Part shown: piece by piece, positions 24,697 to 40,621 of the stretch | Numbering within the stretch: position 1 is the first letter of the stretch | Layout: each line of letters begins with the position of its first letter | Assembly (NCBI RefSeq): GCF_041320705.1 | Contig: NZ_JBGGTQ010000004.1 | Span: forward strand, 248,001 to 312,000 | Direction of reading: 5' to 3' | DNA from: Kineococcus mangrovi | GTDB lineage: Bacteria; Actinomycetota; Actinomycetes; Actinomycetales; Kineococcaceae | DNA: 64,000 bases | Program-made: the position numbers and the translations under genes | Notes under the pieces: model-generated | Told to the model about the DNA's origin: nothing | The model's database searches: none | What the model saw: the letters and a program-made list of their open reading frames with translations, nothing else

Positions 24697-25326
24697 TCAC
24701 GCGGGGGGCGAGAGCAGCCCCCGCTGCAACGCCACGGTCACCGCGTGCGTCCGGTCGTCCACGCCGAGCTTGGCGAACACCCGCAGCAGGTGCGTCTTGA
24801 CCGTCGCCTCGGCGATGAACAGCTCCCGGCCGATCTCGGCGTTCGTGGCCCCGCGGGCGACGGCGCTCAGCACGTCCAGCTCCCGCCGGGTGAGCGTCTC
24901 CTGCACCGGCGCCCGCAGGCGCGCCATGAGCCGGGCGGCCACCGGGGGCGCCAGGACCGTCTCACCCCGCGCGGCCGCCCGCACCGAGTCCACGAGCTCC
25001 ACGAGCGGGGTGTCCTTGAGCAGGTACCCCGTGGCGCCCGCCTCGACGGCGCGCACGATGTCGGCGTCCGTCTCGTACGTGGTGAGCACCAGCACGTGCA
25101 CGCAGGGGTGCTCGGCCCGGATCCGTTCCGTCGTGCTCGCCCCGTCCAGCCCCGGCATCCGCAGGTCCATGAGGACGACGTCGGGCCGCAGCGAGGCGAC
25201 GAGCTCCACGGCCTCCAGCCCGTCCCCGGCGCTGCCCACGACCTCCAGGTCACCCGCGGTCGCCAGGAGCGCCTCGATGCCGCCGCGGACGACGGGGTGG
25301 TCGTCGACGACGAGGACGCGGATCAC
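24697..25326 (-). CDS. NarL/LuxR-family response regulator
   Basis: A 209-residue two-domain regulator. The receiver domain (about 1-120) has the acidic pair in VLVVDDHPVVR, the phosphorylation site Asp54 in VLMDLRMPG and the switch Lys in YLLKDTP. The C-terminal LuxR-type helix-turn-helix (about 145-205) contains LTRRELDVLSAVARGATNAE, then IGRELFIAEATVKTHL and RVFAKLGVDDRT. It starts on GTG overlapping the histidine-kinase stop by four bases, so it is the cognate partner of that kinase. Target genes are not apparent. Confidence 0.95.
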   Translation of the reverse strand: MIRVLVVDDHPVVRGGIEALLATAGDLEVVGSAGDGLEAVELVASLRPDVVLMDLRMPGLDGASTTERIRAEHPCVHVLVLTTYETDADIVRAVEAGATGYLLKDTPLVELVDSVRAAARGETVLAPPVAARLMARLRAPVQETLTRRELDVLSAVARGATNAEIGRELFIAEATVKTHLLRVFAKLGVDDRTHAVTVALQRGLLSPPA

Positions 25327-26567
25327 CCGGCACCACCACCGAGGTGGTCGACGGGTCCCGTGGGCACCGCGATCCGCACGCGGGTCCCCGCGCCCGGTTC
25401 CCCGGCCACGTCGAGCACCCCGCCGACCTCCTCGACGCGCCGGCGCATCCCCGTCAACCCGAAGCCGGTGCTGCCGGCCAGGTCGGCGGGGACGAGGCCC
25501 ACGCCGTCGTCCCGGACCTCCAGCGCCGCGGTCCCCTCGGCGCCCGAGAGCACCACCTGGGCCCGGACCGCCCCCGCGTGCTTGCGCACGTTCGCGAGCG
25601 CCTCCTGCGCCGCCCGCAGCAGCACGACCTGCTGGGCCCGGGGCAGCGAGCGGGGGTCCTGGCCCGTCACGACGACCTCGACGCGCACCCCGCTCTCGCG
25701 CGAGACCCGTTCGGCGAGGCGCCGCAGCGCCTCCGCGAGCGTGCCGGCGTCCTCCAGCCCGACGGGGCTCATCGCGGCGACGAGGGTCCGCGCCTCGGTG
25801 AGCCCGGACCGGGCCGCGTCCTCGATGAGGCCGAGCGAGCGCCGGGCCGGTTCCTCGCGCGCCACCGCCCGGGCCGACCGCGCGAGCAGGAGGATGCCCG
25901 TGAACCCCTGCGCCAGGGTGTCGTGGATGTCGGCGGCCATCCGCGCGCGCTCCGCCGCCGCTCCCGCGTCGTGGTGCGCCGCAGCGAGTTCGGCCCGGGT
26001 GTCCTCCAGCTCGGCGATGAGCTCGGCGCGGTCGGCGCTCTGCTCGACCACGAACGAGATCCACACGCCGAGCACGCACGTGAACCCGACGGACACGAGC
26101 ATCGACACCGCGATGTCCATCGTGCCCACCGTCGGCCCGTACCCGGCGGCCATCCCGACCAGGCCCGCCAGCGCGGTCGCCACCGTCCACAGCACGCCCT
26201 CGCGGCGGGTGTCGGTGAGGAACCACGTCTGCGGGAAGGCGATGAAGAGCAGGAAGTTCAGCTGGGGGTCCGCCGCGTAGGCCGCGCAGCACCCCGCGAC
26301 CGCGACGGCAAGGTAGGCCCGGGCCCGCCAGTCCCGCCGGCGGGCGCCGGGGACCCCCAGCGCCGCGTACGCGACGGCGACGGCGCCGACGGCCAGGGCC
26401 GCCGCGCCCCGGTCGGGGTCGCGCGAGGCGAGGAGGACGGCCGCGGCGATGACGACGAACAGGGCGAACGCCCCGTGCCACCCCGGCACGCTGCGCACCC
26501 ACCAGGACCCCGCGCCCCGCGGGTCCGTCTTCGACCAGCGCTCCCGGGGTGTCGGCACGGTCCCCAT
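25323..26567 (-). CDS. NarL-type sensor histidine kinase
   Basis: A 414-residue membrane kinase with five or six helices in the first 175 residues and no sizeable extracellular domain, suggesting it senses something in or near the membrane. A short coiled coil leads to a HisKA_3 dimerisation domain with MAADIHDTLAQGFTGIL (phospho-accepting His215). The HATPase domain shows AAQEALANVRKHAG, DDGVGL and GFGLTGMRRRV. It starts on ATG and overlaps the response-regulator gene (GTGA). The architecture resembles DesK-like and actinobacterial orphan-ligand kinases. Confidence 0.94.
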   Translation of the reverse strand: MGTVPTPRERWSKTDPRGAGSWWVRSVPGWHGAFALFVVIAAAVLLASRDPDRGAAALAVGAVAVAYAALGVPGARRRDWRARAYLAVAVAGCCAAYAADPQLNFLLFIAFPQTWFLTDTRREGVLWTVATALAGLVGMAAGYGPTVGTMDIAVSMLVSVGFTCVLGVWISFVVEQSADRAELIAELEDTRAELAAAHHDAGAAAERARMAADIHDTLAQGFTGILLLARSARAVAREEPARRSLGLIEDAARSGLTEARTLVAAMSPVGLEDAGTLAEALRRLAERVSRESGVRVEVVVTGQDPRSLPRAQQVVLLRAAQEALANVRKHAGAVRAQVVLSGAEGTAALEVRDDGVGLVPADLAGSTGFGLTGMRRRVEEVGGVLDVAGEPGAGTRVRIAVPTGPVDHLGGGAG

Positions 26568-26604
26568 GGTGCCGCCTGCGCGTGCGCGACCGGCCGACGC
26601 CGGG

Positions 26605-27849
26605 TCAGCGCACCTCGGCCAGCAGCCGCTGGACCCGTTCGACGCCTGCGACGAGGTCGGCGTCGGCCAGCGCGTAGGACAGGCGCAGGAACCCGCCGGG
26701 TCCGAACGCCTCGCCCGGGACGACCGCGACCTCGGCCTCGGTGAGGATCAGCTCGGCCAGCCGCGCCGAGGACGTGATCTCGTGCCCCCGCAACGACTTC
26801 CCGATGAGCCCCTCGACGCTGGGGTACGCGTAGAACGCGCCCTGCGGCAGCGGGCACCGGACCCCCTCGATCGCGTCGAGCATCGAGACCATCGTCCGGC
26901 GACGGCGGTCGAAGGCCTCCCGCATCTGCGCGACGGCCGTCAGGTCGCCCGTGAGGGCCCGCACGGCCGCCCGCTGGGACACGTTGGCGACGTTGGACGA
27001 CAGGTGCGACTGCAGGTTGCCCGCGGCCCCGACGACGTCGGCCGGCGCGATCATCCAGCCCACCCGCCAGCCCGTCATGGCGTAGGTCTTCGCGACGCCG
27101 TTGAGCACGATCGTCGTGTCGGCGAGCTCGGGGACCTCCACGGGCATCGACGCGGCGCGCACGCCGTCGTAGACGAGGTGCTCGTAGATCTCGTCGGTGA
27201 CGACCCAGACGCCGTGCTCGAGCGCCCAGTGGCCGATCGCCCGGACCTCCTCGGGCGCGTAGACGGCGCCCGTGGGGTTGGACGGGGAGCAGAACAGCAG
27301 CGCCTTGGTGCGCGGGGTCCGCGCCGCCTCCAGCTGGTCGACGGTCACCTTGTAGCCCGCGTCGAGACCCGCGAACACCTCGACCGCCACCCCGCCGGCC
27401 AGCCGGGCCGCCTCGGGGTACGTGGTCCAGTACGGCGCCGGCAGCAGCAGCTCGTCGCCGGGGTCCAGGATCGCCGCGAACGCCTCGTACACGGCCTGCT
27501 TGCCGCCGTTGGTCACGAGGACCTGACCGGGGGAGACCTCGTACCCGGAGTCGCGCAGCGTCTTCGCCGCGATCGCCTCCTTGAGCGCGGGCAGCCCCCC
27601 GGCGGGCGTGTACCGGTGGTTGGCGGGGTCCTGGCAGGCCGCGACGGCCGCGTCCACGACGGCCTGCGGGGTGGGGAAGTCCGGCTCGCCGGCGCCGAAG
27701 CCGATGACCGGCCGGCCCGCGGCCTTCAGCGCCTTCGCCTTGGCGTCCACCGCGAGGGTCGCGGACTCCGCGATGCCGCCGACGCGGGCCGAGACCCGGG
27801 TCCGGGCCTGCTCGGGGGCGGTGGGCTGGGGACTCGTCTGCGCGGTCAC
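26605..27849 (-). CDS. Pyridoxal-phosphate aminotransferase (aspartate type, class I)
   Basis: A 414-residue class I aminotransferase, most like the Ibeta aspartate (or prephenate) aminotransferases, which move amino groups between aspartate and 2-oxoglutarate. Typical segments are [62 protein letters not shown] and the PLP-lysine region [16 protein letters not shown]. The last conserved Arg lies in GGFLRLSYA. The GTG at 27849 has GGGAGG about nine bases upstream. An ATG at 27858 would abut that ribosome site and is less likely. Its place just before tRNA-Trp and secE is conserved in actinobacteria. Confidence 0.93.
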   Translation of the reverse strand: MTAQTSPQPTAPEQARTRVSARVGGIAESATLAVDAKAKALKAAGRPVIGFGAGEPDFPTPQAVVDAAVAACQDPANHRYTPAGGLPALKEAIAAKTLRDSGYEVSPGQVLVTNGGKQAVYEAFAAILDPGDELLLPAPYWTTYPEAARLAGGVAVEVFAGLDAGYKVTVDQLEAARTPRTKALLFCSPSNPTGAVYAPEEVRAIGHWALEHGVWVVTDEIYEHLVYDGVRAASMPVEVPELADTTIVLNGVAKTYAMTGWRVGWMIAPADVVGAAGNLQSHLSSNVANVSQRAAVRALTGDLTAVAQMREAFDRRRRTMVSMLDAIEGVRCPLPQGAFYAYPSVEGLIGKSLRGHEITSSARLAELILTEAEVAVVPGEAFGPGGFLRLSYALADADLVAGVERVQRLLAEVR

Positions 27850-27882
27850 GCGGCTCATCCTCCCACCCCCGCCGGGGGACGG

Positions 27883-27913
27883 TTCGACTCGCGGGGCCGC
27901 CGTCACCTATGGT
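27883..27913 (+). promoter_or_regulatory. Candidate promoter of tRNA-Trp (and secE-nusG)
   Basis: TTCGAC (27883-27888) and TATGGT (27908-27913) are 19 bases apart and lie 59 bases before tRNA-Trp. They are in the gap divergent from the aminotransferase gene. The same TATGGT -10 occurs at rpoB. The spacing is one base long, so support is moderate. Confidence 0.45.
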
Positions 27914-27972
27914 GGTCACGGCGGTCCCCGTACCGCTGCGGTGGAGCACGCCTCACGGCGGGCGATCCGCGA

Positions 27973-28045
27973 AGGGCAGTGGCGCAATTGGTAGCGCACC
28001 GGTCTCCAAAACCGGCGGTTGTGGGTTCGAGTCCCTCCTGCCCTG
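27973..28045 (+). tRNA. tRNA-Trp (CCA)
   Basis: Acceptor arms AGGGCAG (27973-27979) and CTGCCCT (28038-28044) pair perfectly, with discriminator G as expected for Trp. The anticodon loop CTCCAAA within CCGGT...ACCGG gives CCA. The T stem GTGGG/CCCTC has one T-T mismatch. CCA is not encoded. It lies 71 bases before secE, the usual actinobacterial position. Confidence 0.95.
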
Positions 28046-28116
28046 CGAGCACCACCCGTGGGCCGGTCTCCCGGCCCACGTTCCCAGGAGGCGAGCACAG
28101 GAGCGGGGCAGCCGAC

Positions 28117-28350
28117 GTGAGCCAGACGACGAAGGCCGTGGCCGAGCCCGGCGAGTCCAAGCGGCGCACCGGTCTCCTCCTGTTCCTGCGGCAGGTCGTC
28201 GAGGAGCTGCGCAAGGTCGTCTGGCCGAGCCGCCGGGACCTGTTGAGCTACACGGGCGTCGTCCTCGTCTTCGTCGTGGTGATGATGCTCTTCGTCTCCT
28301 TGCTGGACTACGGCATCGGCAAGCTCATCCTGCTGGTGTTCGGGTCCTGA
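28117..28350 (+). CDS. secE: Preprotein translocase subunit SecE
   Basis: A 77-residue SecE, the small essential subunit that clamps SecY in the plasma membrane. The amphipathic segment [20 protein letters not shown] (about 23-42) carries the conserved WPSR/T motif. One membrane helix follows (about 46-74). It starts on GTG with GGAG upstream. The preceding tRNA-Trp and the following nusG form the conserved trpT-secE-nusG block. SecY, its partner, is encoded at 55098. Confidence 0.95.
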   Translation: MSQTTKAVAEPGESKRRTGLLLFLRQVVEELRKVVWPSRRDLLSYTGVVLVFVVVMMLFVSLLDYGIGKLILLVFGS

Positions 28351-28415
28351 CGAACGTCGGCGCGTCCCCGCCCGGGGCGCGTGAGTCCCGAACCCCGAAG
28401 GAAGCAGGTCAGCAC

Positions 28416-29324
28416 GTGTCGGAGCAGTGGGGTCGTCCCTCGGACGACGACCGGTCGGACGAGCAGTTCGACGCGACCCAGTCCTACGACGCCGAGGACG
28501 TCCGCGACGACGTCGAGGCGGACGTCGAAGCCGACGACGAGCAGTCCGCTGACACCCCCGCGGCCCCCGTGGGCGACGCCCTCGGCGCACCCGAGGCCGA
28601 GCTCGACGGCGCCGGGACGGGCGACCTGGGCGCCGGGTCCGACGACGTCCTGGCCGGGGGCGGCGCGGACGAGGGGGCCGGTGAGGCGCTCGACACCGGT
28701 GAGGGCGAGGTCGACGAGGCCGAGGAGTTCCGCAAGAAGCTGCGGCGCATGCCCGGCGAGTGGTTCGTCATCCACTCCTACGCCGGCTACGAGAACCGCG
28801 TGAAGACCAACCTCGAGACGCGCATGACGTCCCTCAACATGGAGGACTACATCTTCCAGGTCGAGGTGCCCATGGAGGAGGTCGTCGAGGTCAAGAACGG
28901 CCAGCGCAAGAACGTGCGCCGCGTGCGGATCCCCGGGTACGTCCTCGTCCGCATGGACCTGACGGACGAGTCGTGGGGCGCCGTCCGGCACACCCCGGGC
29001 GTCACCGGCTTCGTCGGCAACACCCACCAGCCCGTGCCGCTGTCGCAGGACGAGATCTTCTCGATGCTCGCCCCAAGCATGACGCCCAAGCCGCAGGCGG
29101 GGGAGAAGCCCTCGACCGGCGGTGGCACCGCCACCGCGACGCCGGCCAAGGTGGTCGACTTCGAGGTCGGGGAGTCCGTCACGGTCATGGAGGGTCCCTT
29201 CGAGACCCTCCCGGCGACGGTCTCGGAGATCTCCGCCGACCGCCAGAAGCTCACCGTGCTGGTCTCGATCTTCGGCCGTGAGACGCCCGTCGAGCTCAAC
29301 TTCAACCAGGTCGCCAAGATCTGA
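28416..29324 (+). CDS. nusG: Transcription termination/antitermination factor NusG
   Basis: A 302-residue NusG, which binds RNA polymerase and couples it to ribosomes or Rho. The first roughly 105 residues are a disordered, strongly acidic extension (rich in Asp, Glu, Gly, Ala). The NGN domain starts at [20 protein letters not shown] and includes [12 protein letters not shown]-like sequence and [11 protein letters not shown]. The C-terminal KOW domain holds [20 protein letters not shown]. The acidic extension is common in actinobacteria but long here. It starts on GTG. A 12-base-pair terminator hairpin follows, ending the secE-nusG unit. Confidence 0.96.
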   Translation: MSEQWGRPSDDDRSDEQFDATQSYDAEDVRDDVEADVEADDEQSADTPAAPVGDALGAPEAELDGAGTGDLGAGSDDVLAGGGADEGAGEALDTGEGEVDEAEEFRKKLRRMPGEWFVIHSYAGYENRVKTNLETRMTSLNMEDYIFQVEVPMEEVVEVKNGQRKNVRRVRIPGYVLVRMDLTDESWGAVRHTPGVTGFVGNTHQPVPLSQDEIFSMLAPSMTPKPQAGEKPSTGGGTATATPAKVVDFEVGESVTVMEGPFETLPATVSEISADRQKLTVLVSIFGRETPVELNFNQVAKI

Positions 29325-29337
29325 CGCGCTCCAGCAC

Positions 29338-29380
29338 GAGCGAACCCCCTGTCCCGCACCGGGTCGGGGGGTTCGCTCTT
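29338..29380 (+). terminator. Terminator after nusG
   Basis: Arms GAGCGAACCCCC (29338-29349) and GGGGGTTCGCTC (29367-29378) form a perfect 12-base-pair stem with a 17-base loop, followed by TT. It separates nusG from rplK. Confidence 0.75.
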
Positions 29381-29422
29381 CTCCGGGCCCGCGCGCGGTC
29401 CAGAGCCCGGGCGCGGCCGTCG

Positions 29423-29428
29423 TAGACT
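29423..29428 (+). promoter_or_regulatory. Candidate -10 element upstream of rplK
   Basis: TAGACT lies 80 bases before rplK and after the nusG terminator, in the position expected for an rplKA promoter. No convincing -35 is seen 16-19 bases upstream. Confidence 0.3.
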
Positions 29429-29507
29429 GGACGGCGGCCTCCAACCGCTCGTCGCCCGATCCGCGGGCACCGAAGGGCCGTTCACGCATCCGAGGAAGGG
29501 ATCGCTC

Positions 29508-29939
29508 ATGCCCCCCAAGAAGAAGGTCGCCGGGCTCATCAAGCTCCAGATCAAGGCCGGCCAGGCGACCCCGGCCCCGCCGATCGGCCCCGCGCTCGGT
29601 CAGCACGGCGTGAACATCATGGAGTTCTGCAAGGCGTACAACGCCCAGACCGAGGCCCAGCGCGGCAACGTCATCCCGGTCGAGATCACGGTCTACGAGG
29701 ACCGCTCGTTCACCTTCATCACCAAGACCCCGCCGGCCGCCGAGCTCATCAAGAAGGCCGCCGGCGTCGACAAGGGGTCGGGCGAGCCGCACGTGAAGAA
29801 GGTCGCCAACCTCACCCAGGCCCAGGTGCGCGAGATCGCGGAGCAGAAGCTCCAGGACCTCAACGCCAAGGACGTGGACATGGCCGCGCGCATCATCGCC
29901 GGCACCGCCCGCTCCATGGGCATCACCGTCTCCGACTGA
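29508..29939 (+). CDS. rplK: 50S ribosomal protein L11
   Basis: A 143-residue L11, which binds the GTPase-associated region of 23S rRNA with L10 and takes part in factor binding and stringent-response signalling. The start [20 protein letters not shown] leads to [20 protein letters not shown], the proline-rich region where thiostrepton resistance changes occur. The C-terminal RNA-binding domain ends in [13 protein letters not shown]. It starts on ATG with GAGGAAGGGA upstream. It is followed by rplA after 77 bases. Confidence 0.97.
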   Translation: MPPKKKVAGLIKLQIKAGQATPAPPIGPALGQHGVNIMEFCKAYNAQTEAQRGNVIPVEITVYEDRSFTFITKTPPAAELIKKAAGVDKGSGEPHVKKVANLTQAQVREIAEQKLQDLNAKDVDMAARIIAGTARSMGITVSD

Positions 29940-30016
29940 GCACCCGCTCGGCCGGTCCCAGTGGCAGGGCCCGCGCGGCCCGTCCGACCACGACCTCCCG
30001 CAACGAAGGAGCAGCA

Positions 30017-30733
30017 GTGAAGCGCAGCAAGGCCTACCGCGCCGCCGTCGAGAAGATCGACGGCGACGAGCTCTACGCCCCCCTCGACGCCGTGAAGCTG
30101 GCGCGCGAGACCTCCACCGTGAAGTACGACGCGACCGTCGAGGTCGCGTTCCGCCTCGGGGTGGACCCGCGCAAGGCCGACCAGATGGTCCGCGGCACCG
30201 TCAACCTGCCGCACGGCACCGGCAAGACCGCCCGCGTGCTGGTCTTCGCCGTCGGTGACCGCGCCGCGCAGGCCGAGGCCGCCGGCGCCGACGTCGTCGG
30301 TGGCGACGAGCTCATCGACGAGGTGGCCAAGGGCCGCCTCGACTTCGACGCCGCCGTCGCGACGCCGGACCTCATGGGCAAGGTCGGCCGTCTGGGCAAG
30401 GTGCTGGGCCCCCGCGGCCTCATGCCGAACCCGAAGACCGGCACCGTGACCATGGACGTGGCCAAGGCCGTCACGGAGATCAAGGGCGGGAAGATCGAGT
30501 TCCGCACCGACAAGCACGCCAACCTGCACTTCATCATCGGCAAGGCGTCCTTCGACGACACCCAGCTCGTCGAGAACTACTCCGCCGCGCTCGACGAGGT
30601 GCTGCGCCTGAAGCCGTCGTCCTCCAAGGGTCGTTACCTGCGCAAGGCGACGATCACGACGACGATGGGCCCCGGCATCCCCGTGGACCCGGCCCTCACC
30701 CGCAACCTGACGGGCGAGGCCACCTCCGCCTGA
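30017..30733 (+). CDS. rplA: 50S ribosomal protein L1
   Basis: A 238-residue L1, the protein of the mobile stalk near the ribosomal E site. Landmarks are [45 protein letters not shown] and [19 protein letters not shown]. In many bacteria L1 represses its own rplK-rplA messenger. I see no L1-binding mimic that I can define with confidence. It starts on GTG with GAAGGAGCA upstream. A long terminator-like hairpin follows. Confidence 0.97.
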   Translation: MKRSKAYRAAVEKIDGDELYAPLDAVKLARETSTVKYDATVEVAFRLGVDPRKADQMVRGTVNLPHGTGKTARVLVFAVGDRAAQAEAAGADVVGGDELIDEVAKGRLDFDAAVATPDLMGKVGRLGKVLGPRGLMPNPKTGTVTMDVAKAVTEIKGGKIEFRTDKHANLHFIIGKASFDDTQLVENYSAALDEVLRLKPSSSKGRYLRKATITTTMGPGIPVDPALTRNLTGEATSA

Positions 30734-30759
30734 GACCGGGCGGCACGACCCGCACCACC

Positions 30760-30797
30760 CGCAGGGGCGGGATCCCGACAGGGGTCCCGCCCCTGCG
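30760..30797 (+). terminator. Terminator after rplA
   Basis: A 17-base-pair stem with one G-T pair (30760-30776 with 30781-30797) and a GACA loop follows rplA. It should separate rplKA from the rplJ leader. Confidence 0.75.
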
Positions 30798-30863
30798 GCG
30801 TCCCGTCTCCCGTGGACCCGGCGGGCCTCGCGCTCGTGGTCGGGACCACCCCGCGGCGGCGTG

Positions 30864-31011
30864 TACGCTGGTGGGGTACCGAAGACCGCCGGTCGCCGCC
30901 TCCTCCGGGGAGCGGCCGAAGGCCCCGTGCACACGGGCGACCTGCGCAGGTGAGCAAGAGCTTCGAGAGTTCCGACCTTCGACGCCCCGTGCCGCGCCTG
31001 CGCCGGGGCGT
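30864..31011 (+). promoter_or_regulatory. rplJ leader with possible attenuator
   Basis: The 332-base gap between rplA and rplJ holds a terminator (30760-30797), a -10-like TACGCT (30864-30869) and then a structured leader. CCGAAGACCGCCGGTCG resembles the conserved part of known L10 leaders, where L10-(L12)4 binds its own messenger. Near the end the hairpin ACGCCCCG (30982-30989)/CGGGGCGT (31004-31011) is followed by TTCGTGCGT, like a weak terminator. Autoregulation by L10 is established for the family; this instance is inferred. Confidence 0.55.
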
Positions 31012-31065
31012 TTCGTGCGTCCAGGGCCCGACCGGCTCCCCCGAGACGAAGGAAGGAGGGCACCC

Positions 31066-31593
31066 GTGCCGAAGCCCAGGAACATCGCGGCCGTGAAGGA
31101 GATCACGGCCCTGTTCGAGGCGTCCAACGCCGCCGTGCTCACCGAGTACCGGGGGTTGTCCGTCGCGCAGATCACCAACCTGCGCCGGGCGCTGGGTCCT
31201 GACACGACCTACGCGGTCCTCAAGAACACGCTGACCAGCATCGCCGCGAAGGAAGCCGGCGTCACGGCTTTCGAGGGGCAGCTGTCCGGCCCCTCCGCGA
31301 TCGCCTTCATCACCGGTGACCCGGTGGAGGCGGCCAAGGGTCTGCGTGACTTCGCGAGGGCCAACCCCCAGCTGATCGTCAAGAGCGGCATGCTCGACGG
31401 TCGCGCCATCAGCGCCGCTGAGGTCACGGCCCTGGCCGACCTGGAGAGCCGCGAGGTCCTCCTGGCCAAGGTCGCCGGTGTCCTCAAGGCGTCCCAGTCC
31501 AAGGCCGCGTCGCTGTTCCAGGCGCCGCTGTCGAAGACCGTCCGCACCGTGGAAGCGTTGCGGGAGAAGCAGGCCGGTTCCGAAGCCGCCTGA
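31066..31593 (+). CDS. rplJ: 50S ribosomal protein L10
   Basis: A 175-residue L10, the base of the L7/L12 stalk. The N-terminal RNA-binding domain has [39 protein letters not shown] and [19 protein letters not shown]. The C-terminal helix that carries L7/L12 dimers ends in [14 protein letters not shown]. The GTG at 31066 follows GGAAGGAGGG. rplL lies 81 bases downstream. L10 and its leader probably form a feedback loop. Confidence 0.97.
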   Translation: MPKPRNIAAVKEITALFEASNAAVLTEYRGLSVAQITNLRRALGPDTTYAVLKNTLTSIAAKEAGVTAFEGQLSGPSAIAFITGDPVEAAKGLRDFARANPQLIVKSGMLDGRAISAAEVTALADLESREVLLAKVAGVLKASQSKAASLFQAPLSKTVRTVEALREKQAGSEAA

Positions 31594-31674
31594 GCGCGGC
31601 CGCGGAGCACGACCACACCACCCGCCCGCAGGCGCACACCTGCGGATCACCCCAGCACAGGAAGGACCGCCACC

Positions 31675-32061
31675 ATGGCGAAGCTCAGCACCGAAGAGCT
31701 CATCGACGCGTTCAAGGAGCTCACCCTCATCGAGCTCTCCGAGTTCGTGAAGCAGTTCGAGGAGACCTTCGACGTCACCGCCGCCGCCCCCGTGGCGATC
31801 GCGGGCCCGGGCGGCGGCGGTGGCCCCGTCGCCGAGCCCGAGGACGAGAAGGACGAGTTCGACGTCATCCTCGCCGCCGCCGGTGACAAGAAGATCGGCG
31901 TCATCAAGGAGGTCCGCGCGCTGACCTCCCTCGGCCTCAAGGAGGCCAAGGACCTCGTCGACGGTGCCCCCAAGCCCATCCTCGAGAAGGTCAACAAGGA
32001 CACCGCCGAGAAGGCGAAGGCGCAGCTCGAGGGCGCCGGCGCCACCGTCGAGCTCAAGTGA
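31675..32061 (+). CDS. rplL: 50S ribosomal protein L7/L12
   Basis: A 128-residue L7/L12, present in several copies per ribosome and contacting translation factors. The N-terminal dimerisation helix ([20 protein letters not shown]) is joined by an Ala/Pro/Gly hinge (about 38-55, including GPGGGGGPV) to the factor-binding domain with [20 protein letters not shown] and [16 protein letters not shown]. It starts on ATG with AGGAAGGACCGCC upstream. A strong hairpin follows the stop. Confidence 0.98.
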   Translation: MAKLSTEELIDAFKELTLIELSEFVKQFEETFDVTAAAPVAIAGPGGGGGPVAEPEDEKDEFDVILAAAGDKKIGVIKEVRALTSLGLKEAKDLVDGAPKPILEKVNKDTAEKAKAQLEGAGATVELK

Positions 32062-32096
32062 TGCCCGCCCCGGTCTGACCGGGGCGCACCACGCCG

Positions 32097-32131
32097 CGAG
32101 GGCGGCCGGACGACTCGTCCGGCCGCCCTCG
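32097..32131 (+). terminator. Terminator after rplL
   Basis: A stem of about 15 perfect base pairs (arms from 32097 and to 32131) with a five-base loop follows rplL by 36 bases. It should limit read-through into rpoB, a known control point between ribosomal and polymerase genes. Confidence 0.75.
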
Positions 32132-32261
32132 TGCGTTCCCGGCCGCTCCCGGGGGAGCGGCGTCCGGGTGACGTCCCGTCCACACCCCGGGGAGTCGCCT
32201 TGACGCGACCGGCACGGCGGAGCATCCTCGTCACCGGTCGTCCCTGATCCTGGCACCGCAA

Positions 32262-32283
32262 CGACACCGACGTCGTGGGTTCG
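32262..32283 (+). promoter_or_regulatory. Possible degenerate copy of the rpsL/rpsJ leader element
   Basis: The 389-base rplL-rpoB gap contains CGACAC followed by CGACGTCGTGGGTTCG. This matches the shared rpsL/rpsJ element at 20 of 22 positions if three bases are deleted. It lies upstream of the rpoB promoter at 32318, so it would be transcribed only from an upstream start (a TTGACG is at 32200) or by read-through. It may be chance. Confidence 0.25.
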
Positions 32284-32317
32284 CCAGGGGTCCGGCCCGG
32301 TTCACCGCGAGCCGGGG

Positions 32318-32347
32318 TTGGACTTGCGCGCCTGCGCACGCTATGGT
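32318..32347 (+). promoter_or_regulatory. rpoB promoter
   Basis: TTGGAC (32318-32323) and TATGGT (32342-32347) are 18 bases apart, close to the housekeeping sigma consensus. They lie about 100 bases before the rpoB TTG start, so the transcript would have a leader of about 100 bases. Confidence 0.65.
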
Positions 32348-32450
32348 GCTGTTTTGCGCTGCCCAAAGTCATATGGCCGGTCGTCGCCGTGGGAACGACC
32401 GAGTGGGGCGGGGAGCGCGCAACGTTCGCAGGCCCGTGGAAGGACCCCTC

Positions 32451-35960
<3,510 letters not shown>

Positions 35961-35967
35961 CGGAGGA

Positions 35968-35993
35968 GCGGGTGGGGGAGCGCCCCCACCCGC
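35968..35993 (+). other. Hairpin in the rpoB-rpoC gap
   Basis: Arms GCGGGTGGGGG (35968-35978) and CCCCCACCCGC (35983-35993) form a perfect 11-base-pair stem with an AGCG loop right after the rpoB stop. A smaller CCCCC/GGGGG hairpin follows near 36015-36027. As rpoC must be co-expressed, these are more likely RNA-processing or stability elements than full terminators. Confidence 0.55.
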
Positions 35994-36075
35994 CCCCGGC
36001 CGGACAACGGAGCCCCCCACCGGGGGTTCCTCGGATCAGTCAGACCTCGGAAGAACCTAGAGAAAGAAGATCACG

Positions 36076-39957
<3,882 letters not shown>

Positions 39958-39968
39958 CGCCGGTCCGG

Positions 39969-40004
39969 GCCGCCCCCTCCTCCCTCGCCGGGGGAGGGGG
40001 CGGC
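39969..40004 (+). terminator. Terminator after rpoC
   Basis: Arms GCCGCCCCCTCC (39969-39980) and GGAGGGGGCGGC (39993-40004) form a perfect 12-base-pair stem 11 bases after the rpoC stop. It ends the polymerase operon ahead of the str promoter. Confidence 0.8.
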
Positions 40005-40040
40005 CCCCTCGCGGGCCCTCACCGCCGGTGTGCGCCCGTT

Positions 40041-40070
40041 TTGACCACTCAGCAACAGCGCGGGTAGTCT
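40041..40070 (+). promoter_or_regulatory. str operon (rpsL) promoter
   Basis: TTGACC (40041-40046) and TAGTCT (40065-40070) are separated by 18 bases, the best housekeeping promoter in the window. Transcription starting near 40077 would give a leader of about 170 bases containing the element at 40141-40165. Confidence 0.75.
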
Positions 40071-40140
40071 CGTGTCCGCTTGACACGAGCGCGCCCGCGA
40101 CCAGGTGACAGGACGTCACTCCTGCGGGACCTCGACCGAA

Positions 40141-40165
40141 CGACACGCCCGACCTCGTGGGTCGG
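40141..40165 (+). promoter_or_regulatory. Shared r-protein leader element, rpsL copy
   Basis: CGACACGCCCGACCTCG, one variable base (T here), then GGGTCGG. The same 25-base element, differing only at the variable base, lies before rpsJ (44979-45003). CCGACC and GGTCGG pair around a five-base loop. It ends 80 bases before the rpsL start. A second bulged hairpin (40176-40199) follows. I do not recognise it as a named RNA family. Confidence 0.6.
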
Positions 40166-40245
40166 CGGGGGTCGAGCGCCAGCCCACGACGGGCGGCGCG
40201 TTCCCAGGACAGCCGAACCACCAGATCGAGACAGACGGAGACAGG

Positions 40246-40620
40246 GTGCCCACCATCCAGCAGCTGGTCCGCAAGGGCCGGGAGGACAAGGTCGTCAAGA
40301 CCAAGACGCCCGCCCTCAAGGGCAGCCCGCAGCGCCGTGGCGTGTGCACGCGCGTGTACACCACGACGCCGAAGAAGCCGAACTCGGCGCTGCGCAAGGT
40401 CGCTCGCGTGAAGCTGACCAGCGGCATCGAGGTCACGGCCTACATCCCCGGCGTGGGTCACAACCTGCAGGAGCACTCGATGGTCCTGGTCCGCGGTGGC
40501 CGCGTGAAGGACCTGCCGGGTGTCCGCTACAAGATCGTCCGCGGGTCGCTCGACACGCAGGGCGTGAAGAACCGCAAGCAGGCGCGCAGCCGCTACGGCG
40601 CGAAGAAGGAGAAGAGCTGA
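40246..40620 (+). CDS. rpsL: 30S ribosomal protein S12
   Basis: A 124-residue S12 of the decoding centre. The streptomycin-determining regions [19 protein letters not shown] and [16 protein letters not shown] are wild type (both key lysines present), and [10 protein letters not shown] is conserved. The GTG at 40246 follows GGAG with five intervening bases. It is the first gene of the str operon rpsL-rpsG-fusA-tuf and lies one base before rpsG. Confidence 0.98.
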   Translation: MPTIQQLVRKGREDKVVKTKTPALKGSPQRRGVCTRVYTTTPKKPNSALRKVARVKLTSGIEVTAYIPGVGHNLQEHSMVLVRGGRVKDLPGVRYKIVRGSLDTQGVKNRKQARSRYGAKKEKS

Positions 40621-40621
40621 C

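Noticed and set aside
32343-32450. rpoB starting on the ATG at 32343.
   Set aside because: This ATG lies inside the predicted -10 element, the extra residues are not conserved, and a TTG with a ribosome site at 32451 gives the family N-terminus.
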